A DNA stretch of 64,000 nucleotides from Papilionanthe hookeriana x Papilionanthe teres (GCA_022702705.1 CM040433.1:19910682-19974681), one strand, 5' to 3'. Counted from the first letter of the stretch, positions 1 to 11,439 are shown. Numbers and translations are program-made. The notes: generated from the sequence alone by a model not told the origin.

Positions 1-600
1 TGGTCAGATGAAACATCAAATAATCACCTCGAATTGAAGCCAACCCATAGAATAGTTGGGAAGTCACCAAGATTCTTCTTGGATCTATAACTTCCCCTAG
101 CTTCCATTCCTTTGGATTCTTATAAAAACTGTTCCAAAATTTGAGCCACCCACCTATTAGAATTCCTACTACCACACTCTCTTTTGAAAAATCCTACCCT
201 TTTGGAAATCATGAAAATATTATTTCCTGATCTAAATCGAGAGTTTTCTTAAGTGACTTCGGTTATCTAAGATGTAATTAACTATAATGGTTTTCCCTTA
301 TAGGAAACCTAAAGAGCCCGGATTAATATAAACCCTATCTAGTTTTTTTTTTGTATTAGATATAAGAATTTTTCGGTCAACATAATGGTTCGCAAACCAA
401 ACGGATGTTATGGATTCTTTAGTTTATTTGATCAAGCCGCACCACCATACATGGCTTCAGGTGTAGTGCTTGATTATTTAAACTATTGCATATATGAGAT
501 CGGTTTAATCTCATATTTATTTTTTAAGTTAAAATGATATTTTCCAAATTCTCTCTCTACATACCAAAATTAAATTAAACATCTGGCACCGACATATAGT
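1..600. other. Unassigned AT-rich sequence
   Basis: No open reading frame, tandem repeat or element boundary that I can recognise. It precedes the part that aligns by eye with the inside of the right-hand Athila-like element. It may be further 3' internal sequence of the left element, but I cannot support that. Confidence 0.3.
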
Positions 601-1442
601 TATATATGTGTTGGAGTGTGATGTTTGTATTTTGTCTTTTGTACTTAACTGTTTTTGTTGAATCAGTTAATTCTAATTTTCTAATGTTTACCATTTTGCT
701 CTAGTTTATATGCTATAGTAGGATTTTACTTTATGTTTTTATTGATATACAAGCTAATCTTGTGTTTATTACTACTCTGCACTTGTCTTTACTTGTACTT
801 GCACCGATTTACCTATTTCAAATTCTATAATTTTTCTCTTTCTTCATGAATTTTCTTGTTTTAAATTAGTTAAAAATTTAAGTTTGGGTGAAGGGAGAAA
901 AATATTTTTAAGAACTAAACTTTATTTATCCTCAGAGAACTGTATTTTTAAATTTATATTTAACATAACTTGTGTTATATAGGGTTAACTTTAGATAACT
1001 ATTTTTTTGATTTTATGAATGATATAGAAAACTTAAGCAAACGTTATTTTTAATAATAAATGCTAATTCTAGAGTTAAGATATTTAGTAGGAAAAATATA
1101 AAGTTATGCTTTTACTATTTAATGTAAAGAAAACTGTATTTTTAAAAATATTAAGAATCTTAGATTTACACTTTATGAAAAAATTTTCTCAAAACTAATA
1201 CACATTTGTTAAAGTAGGGAAATATGAGATGCTTTTAACTTTAAGAAGATGATATTGGAGTTCAAAATCATTAAAGGCTATCCAAATATAATAATCCTCA
1301 CATGACATGAAAATAAAAAAAAATGATTGAAAATGATTCTAAAAGAAAAAGAAAAGAAAAATTAAATGAAAAAGAAAAACAAAAAAAAGAAAACATGTAA
1401 GGAGAAGCTTGACGAGATGCCTAATAAAAAATTGGCTCTATT

Positions 1443-1627
1443 TGAATCATCTTAAGGAGAGGAACTTAATTACATTTCTAAACTTAGGCTTAAAGTATTA
1501 GCATATTTACTAATAAGGTTCTCATGCAATTCTGCTTGAATCATCTCAAGTAAATGAACTTAATTACATTTCTAAACTTAGACTTAAAGTATTAGCACAT
1601 TTACTAATAAATTTCTCATGCAATTCT
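1443..1627 (+). repeat. Two tandem copies of a 94-bp unit
   Basis: The stretch starting TGAATCATCT at 1443 and ending at about 1533 is repeated with a few substitutions from 1537 to 1627 (shared phrases: AACTTAATTACATTTCTAAA, CTCATGCAATTCT). It lies in the 3' untranslated part of the left Athila-like element. The right element appears to hold a single, more diverged copy. Confidence 0.8.
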
Positions 1628-1884
1628 TTTTCTTGTGATTATTCTAAGTCTTAAGTATGACAAATTACAATTATTTTTGAAATGAATAGAAAATCAGAAC
1701 TTTTAGACTTGACTGCTAGATATTCTTATATTTTAGTTTTTAACCCGAGTTATTAAGAATTTTTCTGAAAGTTTCACTATAGTATTTTTCAAGCAAAAGC
1801 TATAGAAGTCTTTAAGTTAAACTCACTACAATAAGTTATAAAATTTTATATGGTATAAGGAGTTACTTGAGGACAAATAACCTT

Positions 1885-1899
1885 TAAGTTTTAGGGAAT
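1885..1899 (+). other. Degraded polypurine tract of the left element
   Basis: TAAGTTTTAGGGAAT sits directly before the TG that opens the LTR. The right element has AAGTTTGGGGGATTT at the matching place. The PPT primes plus-strand synthesis in LTR retrotransposons, so the LTR that follows it should be a 3' LTR. Confidence 0.65.
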
Positions 1900-2124
1900 T
1901 GATCCACCTAAAAATTATCTATTTTTAGTGCACATTTTATAAGCATTTTATGTACATTTTTAATGATATTGAACTTTAAAGGAATGCATTTTGTATATTT
2001 TTTGTTTCAGGTACATAGAATTGACATTTAGAGAAAATGAGAGAAAAATAAAGCAAAATAGGGCTACTTTGCGTGGTACTATCACGCCACCTTAGCACCA
2101 TAGCGTCACCGTACAGAAAAATAT

Positions 2125-2159
2125 GGCGCTATAGCGCCGTATCCTAGTGTTATAGCGCC
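2125..2159 (+). promoter_or_regulatory. Paired palindrome module in left LTR (diverged)
   Basis: GGCGCTATAGCGCC is a perfect palindrome at 2125-2138, followed after a short spacer by a half-matching GTTATAGCGCCAC. It occupies the same place in the LTR as the GGCGCCTAGGCGCC pair of the right-hand LTR (57788-57822). It lies about 105 bp upstream of the TATA-like box. The function is inferred from position only. Confidence 0.5.
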
Positions 2160-2264
2160 ACATCCTGGGTGTATAGCGTCATTAACTAAATTTCTAGATG
2201 ATACATTGAATTTGACCAATTTTGAAGAGGCGCTTGAAGCAATCCTTGGTTATTTTCATTATTC

Positions 2265-2274
2265 TATTAAAAGG
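2265..2274 (+). promoter_or_regulatory. TATA-like box of left LTR
   Basis: TATTAAAAGG lies 50-60 bp after TTTTGAAGAGGCGC. In the right LTR the corresponding stretch carries CTATAAATAGG at the same distance. It is the likely U3/R promoter element, slightly degenerate here. Confidence 0.45.
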
Positions 2275-3479
2275 GAATAATTGGCCGAAAATAAGAGACT
2301 TTGAAGAGACTTTAGAGAGACTTAAGAGAGACTTTAGAGTTGAATTTTAGTGTTCTTTTTATTGTGTGTGATTGTTTGTGAGTCATTGTTGTGTAAGAGT
2401 TTGGAAATTGTAGGGAGGAAACTCCAGAAATTTGCTTGGGGAGAAGACATAAGGAAAATCGTATTTGTGTTTAAGTTTTTATTGTAAGACTTGGATTTCA
2501 ATGCAAAAGATGTGTTTTCGTTTAATCTTCATGAATTTTAAGTTGCTCCTTTTATTTCTCCTTGCATATGGGAATTAATCTTGTGGGATGAATGTGATTT
2601 AAAAACTTCTTTTTACTCTTAAAAATTGTGATATTATTTTCACTGATTCGGCTTTGCAAATTGGCCAGTTGTGAGGTTAAATTTGTTGAGAAACATAATG
2701 ACTCGAGAGGGCTATAATTTCACTCAACTAGTGAATACATGAGATCACCTAAGGGGGAGTGCAAATAAAGAGGGAAATAAGTTTTGATAGACGTAGAATT
2801 GCTTTTTCTAGGGTGACAGACTAGATTATTTTATCATTTTGGTTTAGAGTTTAGATCGTAAGGGTCCCTAGTATGGCCTATAGAGAGTGCATAGTGGGTA
2901 ATCTGGAGGTGAGAGGTCAGATCTATTTAGCAATACTACACAAGCTAGCGAAAAACTCTAAATTAGTTAATGTTCTTTGCTAGCACTGTGAGAGGGTAAA
3001 AATTTTGAATGCTTCTATTTGTCACAATACATCTTCTTGTTTTTAGTCACTTGAATCCTACATAGGTTAACATCTATTTGAAAGGAGAAAGATCTTTCCA
3101 TAATATTCAAACTCGTTAGTTTGCTTTATTAAACTATTACACTTCGTTGTTACTTTATTTTCCAAATTTAGTAATAACTTTTGGCAAGCATATCAACATT
3201 GTTCACTTGTCTATTTGATCTGCAATTTAGGTAAAAATTTTGCAATTTTATTTTAATAGTTAAAGTTTTCCCCGTGGGATCGATACTGGGGTTTTTAATG
3301 AAAATCCTATATTACTTGAAACGATACTTATACTTGCATAGCACCCATAGTGTGAAAATTTATTGTATATTTCTTAAATCACTACATTTATTCACATTAA
3401 TAGCTAAATATAATTTGAGATATATTTTTGGTAATATTTTGGAGATTAAAAATACACGTAATTGTAGGTTGGGTCAAGT

Positions 3480-3500
3480 ATTTTGCGCCGTTACCAGGGT
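3480..3500 (+). other. Primer binding site of the left element
   Basis: ATTTTGCGCCGTTACCAGGG follows the LTR end by three bases. Athila and related plant Ty3/gypsy elements commonly have TGGCGCCGTTGCCGGGGA at this position; this copy differs by a few substitutions. It marks where an internal region begins, so the LTR to its left also acts as a 5' LTR. Confidence 0.75.
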
Positions 3501-3617
3501 CAACGACTAAACTTTTTAACTTTTGAATTATACTTGAATTGTAGATCTATTTTTAAGTGATTTAATTTTAAATTTTAATTTTAGTATTTTAATTTTATTA
3601 AAAAACCAAAAACCTAT

Positions 3618-3656
3618 AAATTTATTGTATATTTCTTAAATCACTACATTTATTCA
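3618..3656 (+). repeat. 39-bp exact duplicate of LTR sequence inside the leader
   Basis: The 39 bases at 3618-3656 are identical to 3356-3394 near the LTR 3' end. The copy ends one base before the first codon that can be read as gag. It may reflect template switching or an internal rearrangement. No other copy was seen in the window. Confidence 0.85.
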
Positions 3657-3800
3657 GATTATTTAAGGAATTATGCAAATCCTACAATAGATGAAATTCA
3701 TTTAAGTATTCAAATTCCTATTGTAGAAGCTAACTCATTTGAACCTAAACCTTGAATTACACAAACGATGCAAAATAATCAGTTTGGGGGAATACTTAAA
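3657..3800 (+). pseudogene. gag N-terminal stub of the Athila-like element
   Basis: Read from 3657, the frame gives about 47 residues beginning DYLRNYANPTIDE and, after one stop codon at about 3756, QNNQFGG. In plant Athila-type Gag proteins a proline-rich N-terminus is followed by a motif of the form Q-x-N-Q-F-G-G. The reading breaks off at about 3795, after which the sequence no longer looks like Gag. The element is therefore truncated within the first 50 codons. The stop is within the readable part. The domain call rests on pattern recognition and not on an alignment. Confidence 0.6.
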
Positions 3801-4222
3801 CCTTCAATAAACCAAGGTGGTCGGTCGAATCCTCATATGGTCGGCCCTTGTTGGCCGACCGGTGGTCCATCAGGTGGTCGGCCCTGGTTGATCGGTCAAA
3901 TGCTTGCTTGGTTGATCCAATAGATTCGTGGTTGCTAGTGCATCTCCAAAGGCGACGACTCCTCTCTGTCTCGCCCTTTTTTACGCTATACATATATTAT
4001 TATTTAGTACAAATGGAGCGTAAGCAAGCTCCAAAACTTCGGCTCATACGAACACTTTGTGCGCACAGTGGGCCCATTTTGTGAATACTTATAAAAGAGT
4101 GGACGCATTCTTAAACTACCTTGGCCTTAAGAAGGTACATTCCTTACGTCGTGGAAAAGAATGCAATATATCGCTTTCTCAATTTTCTACCCAGTTCAAA
4201 ATGATAGACCATATTAATACGT
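3801..4222 (+). other. GC-richer stretch with hairpins and a TATA-like box; no gene
   Basis: Moderately GC-rich sequence that starts where gag breaks off. It holds a perfect hairpin (3839-3860), further GGTCGGCC-type copies, and CTTATAAAAG at 4095. The short ORFs on both strands (up to 78 codons) overlap each other and look like chance. The layout of palindrome then TATA resembles an LTR U3, but I cannot place LTR ends. Confidence 0.3.
3839..3860. repeat. Perfect 8-bp hairpin GGTCGGCC/GGCCGACC
   Basis: GGTCGGCC, a 6-base loop, then GGCCGACC. A third arm, GGTCGGCC, occurs again at about 3876 and looser copies at 3817 and 3891. Confidence 0.7.

Positions 4223-4257
<35 letters not shown>
4223..4257. 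repeat. (TA)n microsatellite
   Basis: About 17 uninterrupted TA units. Confidence 0.9.
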
Positions 4258-4259
<2 letters not shown>

Positions 4260-4699
4260 CAAGTAATAGCTGAAATTTTAAATAATACAAATAAAAAAAA
4301 AAGGATTATTTAGGCAGTTCTCTCAAATTTAATTGGATAAAACCTTCAATCGATCATACGTGCACACATAAATAAATTATGAATTTTATTTCCGATAGAC
4401 TTTTCTCCATTTAATAATTTATTTTTTATTTGTTGATCTATTGTCAACTTTCATCTAAACATGTGAACTATTGTGCGATTATATTTAATTATTTTCTTGA
4501 TAATGTTTCATTTCCTCAAGTTTCTATTAAATAATAATACGAATAAATACCTCCAACTCATAATTATGATTTTTTTTTTTTTTTTTTTGTAGAATTTCTA
4601 TTTATCAAGTTTTTTTGTGCTAAAGAGGAATTCTTGTATTTGGCTCAAAATAAAAAAATCAAATAAAAGAGAAATAATAAATATGGAGTCATCTAATTA

Positions 4700-4897
4700 T
4701 ATGCGTTTGGGGCAAATTGTGCTTATCCAGATAAGTTGTTTATCTGGAAACACAGACTGAGGGATTCGACCCGCTTTCCGTATTTAGTGTAAAATATCAA
4801 CAATGTTTTCGGATAAGCCATGCAAAAGCAGTTTCCAAATGGTGAGACGGTGTGTTCAAAACGCCGCTGCATCAAATAAACTGCCCCAAACGCACCC
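4700..4897. mobile_element. Harbinger-type MITE, 198 bp, TSD TTA
   Basis: The left end TATGCGTTTGGGGCA and the reverse complement of the right end, GGGTGCGTTTGGGGCAG, form a terminal inverted repeat. The element is flanked by the direct trinucleotide TTA (4697-4699 and 4898-4900), the target-site preference of PIF/Harbinger elements. The TIR core GTTTGGGGC also terminates the 4.6-kb Harbinger element at 50172-54765 and the MITE at 19419-19631. It has no coding capacity and is probably mobilised by a transposase of that family. Confidence 0.8.
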
Positions 4898-4937
4898 TTA
4901 AAGAGTCAAAGAGAATGAAACATAGGCTGCATTTGAC

Positions 4938-4938
<1 letters not shown>

Positions 4939-4969
<31 letters not shown>

Positions 4970-5003
4970 ATATCTATCTATATGTGTGTGTGCGCGCGCA
5001 CGC
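4939..5003. repeat. Compound (CT)n-(TATC)n-(TG)n-(CG)n microsatellite
   Basis: A run of CT units is followed by TATC-like units, TGTGTGTG and GCGCGCGCACGC. Confidence 0.85.
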
Positions 5004-5307
5004 AGAGAAAATTAATAGAAGCAATTTTCAGAACCACAAATTATTACAAAACTCAAGAAAAATATAATACACTATTCCTAAGAAAACAATGTTTTGAATT
5101 AGAAAGCCACTGCATTTACATAATTATTAAAAAAAGAAATGGCCCGGCGATTGGATTAGTTTGCATTCTAATCATTGATAGCAGCTAGAAGAAGCAATAT
5201 AACTAATCTAGGTAGACTCACACTCATTCATTGATGAATGTCAATATCTAAGTTTCTTAATAATAAATTAAATTTTTTTATCCAAAAAAATAGGAGAAAT
5301 CTCATTA

Positions 5308-5640
5308 TTATTTACAACAACAATAACAACAAAGTCTAAATCCCGCTAAATGGGGTCGGCTACCTGAATCATTTTTCTCCATTGCCCTATTTAGTGTCGT
5401 AATTTCATTTAATTCTAATAAATTAAGATTATTTTTTATACATCTGCTTTGCTTAATATAAGTCGAATCTAAAACATCCACTCTTCCAATTGGATAATTA
5501 GATTGTTGACGTTTAAAGTGATCAAACCATCTAAGGCAACTCTCTCTAATTTTGTCCGTCACTTGAGCTACACCAACCCTATCACAGGTATATTCATTTC
5601 GCATTTTGTCTCTTAAGTGTAAAGCCACTCGTCCACCTCA
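5308..5640 (-). pseudogene. RTE-like LINE 3' end fragment
   Basis: The minus strand encodes a 106-codon ORF containing KIRESCLRWFDHFKRQQ and ending in a leucine/cysteine-rich run from a (GTT)n tail. A C-terminal motif of the form DK-x-RE-x-x-LRWF-GH-x-x-RR is typical of the end of plant RTE-clade LINE polyproteins, which often finish in a TTG-type trinucleotide tail. Here the tail is the AACAACAATAACAACAA stretch at 5315-5333 on the + strand. Only the last 100 or so codons remain, with no endonuclease or catalytic RT domain, so it is a dead 5'-truncated copy. Confidence 0.65.
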
Positions 5641-5891
5641 ATCTCATTATTATTTATTAAAAAAAAAATGTAGAAACTAAAGTGGTTTGGCAAAGGACTC
5701 CACGCTTAAATCATGCACCTAATACCTCGCATCCAGGATCTCGCACTCACAAACTTCTGAAAATATTCCTGAAATCTGGCAAAACAAATTGGTCCAGCTA
5801 GAAGGACACAACGCCAAAACCATGCACCCAACTACCTCATATCCGAGAACCTGCAATAACCAAGTTATGACAAAAATGTCCCATAAAAAGG

Positions 5892-5893
<2 letters not shown>

Positions 5894-5980
<87 letters not shown>
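5894..5980. repeat. (GT)n microsatellite, about 86 bp
   Basis: An uninterrupted GT dinucleotide run. It creates an artificial ORF of alternating Cys-Val. Confidence 0.95.
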
Positions 5981-5981
<1 letters not shown>

Positions 5982-6137
5982 TAGAGGACCAAATACCGAT
6001 TTCTCATGCGCACCCTAGCCCCAAGATGAAAACCATGTCATATATCTATAATTCGAGAGCCCCCACGCTACGGTGGGATCGAACCTCTGACCTGATGGGA
6101 CTTACAGTGACCCTGCCACCAACAGCACAAGACACGT

Positions 6138-6142
<5 letters not shown>

Positions 6143-6216
<74 letters not shown>
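6143..6216. repeat. (TA)n microsatellite, about 74 bp
   Basis: An uninterrupted AT/TA run that ends at GCATGAACCC. Confidence 0.95.
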
Positions 6217-6219
<3 letters not shown>

Positions 6220-7024
6220 TGAACCCTAATATTAAAATAAAATCCGGGACTTAATTTTAGTGTTTAAGATTTCGTTGCACGAAGGTAAAACTTCGTTAGG
6301 CGGAGTTCAGTTGAACAAACTAGGCGTTGTCAGAAGAAGGCCATAGGAGTTAGCTAGCTGCCTCAAGTAGTTTGCTTGTAAGCATTTCTAACTTGTAACA
6401 ATGATTCTAATAAAGGGGAGAGGGAGTCTTGGAAGAAAAGAAGTGCCTGTTAGTTGAATATTTTGGCTAGTTGTTCCTTCACTGTCACTCCACACAACAC
6501 TGCTACGTCATATATTGAGTAAAGTTTATTATTATTATTATTATTACTTATTTGTGAGATGGAGGCGAGATGTGACTGGTACTAATTGTGTGCATATTTT
6601 TTATTAAAATGCTGTAAATATTTTGGGTGGGGGTCATGATCGAGTCACGCGTGAAGCGAATGACTGCATCCACCGTTGGAAGTGCGGATGAACTATACAT
6701 CACTCAGTTTAGCATATAATTGAGTTGCCGTGTGTTAATGAATTGTTGAACATATAAGGATTTTTTTCAGCCCACTCAGTAAGTGCAATGAGCACAATTA
6801 TGCTGATGAGGCTTGAGGGTGTTTTTATTTTTTTAAAAGAATCTCGAAGGAAATTTTATTTCTATAAAAAAAAAATTTACAGAATTTGTGACCGACTATT
6901 TCACTAAACACCAAACCACCCCAGACTTGTGCAAAGAAATAAAAACCTAAGAACTGTCAGTCACTAAGTACAACTCACACAAAAAAAATCTAAAGAATAC
7001 TATTACATTAAATATAAGGAGTTT
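6217..7024. other. Intergenic, nothing recognised
   Basis: No convincing ORF. A short (ATT)n run is at 6530-6546. There is some LTR-leader-like sequence (6290-6450), but no ends could be placed. Confidence 0.4.
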
Positions 7025-7649
7025 CTAAGTAATCACTATGAATAATAATATAAAGCTCGTGAGGTACTCGAACCGAAAATATGAAGTCTTGTTTCTCCAA
7101 ACCACGCTTAGCAGCCTAATTTGTGCATTGGTTTCCTTCTCGATAGATATGTAGCCAATTAACTTGCACTTTCTTAAGGAGAGCAAATATTTTTTTTCAT
7201 TTGGATGATAAGACTCCAATGATACGTTTTCTTCTTAGTACAATAGTGTTCCAAAGTTCCAAAGAGTCCCTCTCAATATCAACAAATGCCAACCGCAAAT
7301 AACAGTTAAAGTTAACGCAACTATAATAGCTTCAACTTCAGTACAAATATGAGACAAAGCTACAGCAGGAGCATAAAGCCAAAAAATACATTTTCCTTCA
7401 AATTTTCGACACAGTCCACCAATTGTACCAAAAAAATTTATTCCAACTCCCATAAATATTAATTTTAAAAAAACCACGCAAATATTTTTTACAACAGATT
7501 AAATCAGTAACAAGTTTACAAAAAAGAGTATCTATATTATATCTAGCAACCTGTTTTTGCATGACAAGTTTAAGTAATTCATCGGCCAACCCGCATAAAT
7601 ATGATGATGACAGACCATTTACCTTTAACAAATGACTCGGCTTCATCAA
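7025..7649 (-). pseudogene. Decayed LINE RNase H (RVT_3-like) fragment
   Basis: Three minus-strand frames read in succession as a plant LINE-type RNase H domain: a KINIYGSWN block (normally K-x-NTDGS, with the catalytic Asp here Tyr), GGLCRKFEGKCIFW, a TEVEAIIVALTLTVICGWHLL helix with the Glu kept, and a final block matching the usual YREGNQ motif in a shifted frame. Frameshifts near 7440 and 7220 and the lost Asp show it is dead. The same domain, decayed differently, occurs at 32447-33020. RNase H removes RNA from RNA-DNA hybrids during retrotransposition. Family assignment is from motif memory. Confidence 0.6.
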
Positions 7650-7995
7650 GCTTTTATCTAGTCAACATAGGCTAATGAAAGCTCAGACGCCCAAGTGTTC
7701 AACCAGCTCATTATGATGTTCATTCATTCAAAATTCTATGAACATTAAATCATAAATAAAATTTTTAATAATAAAATAACATTATATTATAAAGTTGTTA
7801 AACAACCCATCACAGCCTACGCAAAGGTCCAAATGTGTGCTCATGTCTGTGCTTCACTTTTTAAAGAAAATAGAGTGCACAAATCTGCACTTTACTATTT
7901 AAAGACCGGAAGTCTAGGATTTTAAGATATGGGACTAAATGATAGTAACACACAACATTCCACTCCATGCCAAGATTTAGATATTGAGTTTAAAT

Positions 7996-8246
7996 GCATT
8001 GATATACATGCCACTCAATTTCTATACATATGTATATGTGTGTGTGTGTGTGTGTGGCCTAAATTCTAATTTTTTACAATTATATCACCTGAAATGATTC
8101 ATATCACATAAAAATTATCACTATTTTAATTAAAAAAAATGTAAAATATGCTATTCATGCATATGTAAGTGATATGTATAATAAAAATAAAGTTTAGGTG
8201 TTAAATATGTAAATACATATAAATTGAATGATATGTACGTAAATCA
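7996..8246. mobile_element. MITE with TACATGCCACTCAATT-type ends
   Basis: The left end GATATACATGCCACTCAATT and the right end TTGAATGATATGTACGTAAA are imperfect inverted repeats. An inner arm AAGTTTAGGTGTTAAATATG is also present. The same ends and inner arms recur at 19253-19691 and 35180-35412, so this is a dispersed family. A (GT)9 run is embedded at 8039-8056. I could not fix a target-site duplication. Confidence 0.6.
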
Positions 8247-8249
8247 TTC

Positions 8250-11194
8250 TAAATAATATAAAAATAAGATGGCCATTTGCTCAAAGATTTTTGTTTTTGT
8301 TTTTTTTTCTGTTTTTTTGGGTGGCATAGGGATTTAAGCAAATTCATAAATCAAATATATTTGGTTTAAAAATATTAAATAATTTTCAATTTATAATATC
8401 TAACGAAATGATTATAAAATTGATAATACATGATTATACAATAATTTTAACTTATATACTTTTATTATAATTTTTTATTAGCATATTCTTATTAATTTTA
8501 GATAAAAATTAAATAAAAAGTAAAGATTGATGTTATTTTGGAAATTATTAATTTACATCCTCTTTGAAAAATTTTTCGACTCCACTCCCTGCTCTCTCTG
8601 ACACTCCACTTGGTCTCACTTGCTTCTCTAGCTATCATGTATGGTTAAGGCTCAATCTTCTAGGCCTTGCTCGGATGTTCTGCTCAACCTCTCTAGCACG
8701 CCCGTACGTTGAATTTTTATTCTTGCTATTAAGCTTATAATGATTTATATTTAGTTATTTTTTACCCATAAACAACTTTTTATTTGATTACTTATGATGT
8801 TGACATGCCAAAGCTATTAGGTGATTTCAGTCATGAAGTAGAAATATATATTTTGTTATCTAAATATATAATAGCTATTAGATGATTGGTGTATTATCAT
8901 CAGATATCTCGATGTCAGTAATTTTCTTTTTCATGCTTTAGCTAGTCGTTGCTAGCCCAAAAGGGTTGAAACTAGCCCTTCAAATCCTCTATATAAGACT
9001 CGGTCAATATCTTGCTTCTCATTTCAATTTGATCGTAACCATATTGTCTTCATGATCTCTAACAAACTATGTATGATTAAGAATGTGCATTCTATGAACC
9101 CTTTCTTTTTTCACTTTTTTATATTCATTTAGCACTGAAATTCATTATTTTGAATAATAATTTTGTTAGTATTGTTTCCCTTCTTATGCGGCATTTATAA
9201 CAATACAAACGAAAGTTTGACCTCTTGTAGAATAAAATTTTTATGATATGTAATCTAAATGATATTTGTAAAGCTACAACACATCAATCCCAAAAATGAT
9301 CTCATAAAATAATACTAGATGAGTCCACACAAATAAATTTAAAATAAAATACATATTTATCTAATAGATGGGATATTAATCACTTGATAATAACCGACCC
9401 AACATAACATCTGATTTATAACAAAATTAAAATTTGGGAGTGCATCTCTAGATTTGTATTAACAATCATTTAATAAATAAAAAAAGTTATATAATCCTTA
9501 ATCAAAGAAAAGAATTAAAACATATTTTGTGTGGAACAAAGCTGATAAGGACTTTGCAACAAACTGTAAACTTTGTTTAATATAATTAATATATTCAATA
9601 GGTTGATGATCAGCAGAAAATTTTTCACTAACGCCAATTTTGAAAAGTTAAATAAGTTGGTGAAAACATTATTTCAAATAAAGGTTGTAGGCTTATTTTA
9701 GAGTGATGTTGAGAAGAGTTGATTCTGTTCTCTATTTTATACTTAGAAATAAGTGCCATGAAATCATTATGAAACCTTGATAAGTATCAATTTTGAAATT
9801 ATTAAATTCAAGCTGAGATACATTGAATACATCACATAACATACTCTAATGACCGTTAAAATCTCCAAACTTTACTAAAAATATAAAAGATGATAGAAAT
9901 TGTGCATGTAGGGCACAATATGTCAAATTTTTCTTCAAATCCAAAAATATTAGGTGAAATTCAACTTTTTAAAAATTTAAAATTTTTGTGTATTCTCTTT
10001 AAAAAGATTGGAATGACAATATTTTTTTAGCAAGCATGATGGTAGATGAGAAACATCGCCTCCCATGAGTCGATACCTCAACAGATGGAAGTAATAATTT
10101 TTTAAGTTGGGTATCATGAGCCATAGGAAGGTTGAGCTTTGTAAAGCACCGCTTTAGATTCAAACAAAAGTAACTTTACTATGTAGATCGCACAATGTTG
10201 CACCTGAATGTTATATTTTTTTTATTCTTTTTCATCTTTATCTTAAGAAAGAATTATTTTTTAATTTATAAAACTTTTAATCAATACTATATGTTTTTTT
10301 TTTTCATTTAATATTGTTATGAAGGTGAGTCACTATTGATAGCGAGGGAGTGATAATGTACATGTCCACATTTTAGAGCTACTCTCAGTGATGTAGGATT
10401 AAACTTTATTAGACACTTATAATACATTTGATTTGCTAGTCATTTCCTTGCAACGCTTGCATAACATTAATCATGAGATACCAACAAATTTTATTAATTA
10501 CCTATAAGTAAGAGGACTATGATATTACAAGATATAATGCTGATAGTAGACATCTGAGTTGATAGTTAGTCTCACACATGTTATTAGTTGAATTGATAAT
10601 TATTGGTATAGGTAGGAAGTGGGCATCATGATCTTGCTGTTCTGAAAATTGGTTAGGTGAATGGAATAGAAAGATTTTATACACACTTTTGGGATTAAAG
10701 CCATGGCTACATGTTTTCTCTAATCAGCTTGTTTCTTATTACAAACACATTTGGGCCAAAGATTTATTAACATCACTTGCTATGGAGGATTTAACAATAT
10801 TATTGTACTACTTTATTGGTGCAATAATATTAAAAAAATTATGTAAAGTTGAAGGAGGTTGATAAGCCTTGATGGGTCAATATGATAGGATGTCTGCACT
10901 ACTATAGATATGGTGCTAAGAGTGTTTTCATATCTGCAGATTGATACTTTGAGTCGCTTAACCTATAGAAAATATTGGGAGGAGCATCGGGTTCTAGTAA
11001 TTATTCTGCAACTTACTTTAAATAATTTTTTGTTAGTTTTTATAAAAATAAAATTTCATAGTTAAAGTACATGCAACTAATGAGCCTCATTTTAGTTAGC
11101 AACTAAGTTGCATTCGAGACTACCAAGAAGAGTTTGATGGGCTGTTACAAAGCCATGTTTATTAATTGTTTTTTTTTTGCATTTTGTTATACGT

Positions 11195-11198
<4 letters not shown>
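8250..11198. other. Long AT-rich stretch without recognisable genes
   Basis: No ORF above chance length and no element ends identified. CTCTATATAAGACTC at about 8986 resembles a TATA box, but nothing coding follows. It may be very old, mutated transposon sequence. Confidence 0.4.

Positions 11199-11272
<74 letters not shown>
11199..11272. repeat. (TA)n microsatellite with one ACA interruption
   Basis: A TA run from 11199, interrupted by a single C near 11256. Confidence 0.9.
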
Positions 11273-11439
11273 CTTCATTTAAATCCTTTCTTATTTAATA
11301 TTTATAGATTCTCTAGCAACCATATGACCACCAAATATAAACGTGTTGCACATTTATGCAACAAAAAAAATCTATTTAGGAGATTACTGCCCACTGATAA
11401 GCTGGCATTGGGTTGGATGACTTTTATTAAATAGAGTCA

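Larger units (their letters stand above)
600..1899 (+). mobile_element. 3' internal region of a left Athila-like Ty3/gypsy element
   Basis: This non-coding stretch aligns by eye with the reverse complement of about 58000-59300 in the right-hand element. Shared landmarks are the phrase AAGTTTGGGTGAAGGGA (near 879 here, 58905 there), a long A/G-rich tract followed by AGGAGAAGCTTGA (1310-1415 here, 58390-58470 there), and GAGTTACTTGAGGACAA just before the polypurine tract. In both elements it lies between the last ORF and the PPT. No pol or accessory ORF is left upstream in the window. The left limit is approximate. Confidence 0.7.
1900..3476 (+). repeat. Athila-like LTR, 1577 bp, full length
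   Basis: It starts with TGATC right after the PPT and ends in GGGTCA right before a tRNA-primer-type site. The right-hand LTR (56314-57999, minus) has the same ends and shares landmarks in the same order: paired GGCGCY palindromes, TTTTGAAGAGG, a TATA-like box, TTTGTTGAGAAAC, a run matching GAATGCTTCTATTTG, and CCGTGGGATCGATACT near the 3' end. It is unusual in having PPT-side sequence on its left and PBS-side sequence on its right, so it behaves as a 3' and a 5' LTR at once. No ORF is expected inside. Confidence 0.8.

Noticed and set aside
5789..6229. 146-codon + strand ORF with Cys-Val and Ile-Tyr runs
   Set aside because: Produced by (GT)n and (TA)n microsatellites. There is no domain and no promoter context.
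8985..9000. TATA box and promoter of a gene at 9 kb
   Set aside because: No coding sequence follows for over 2 kb. The motif is expected by chance in AT-rich DNA.
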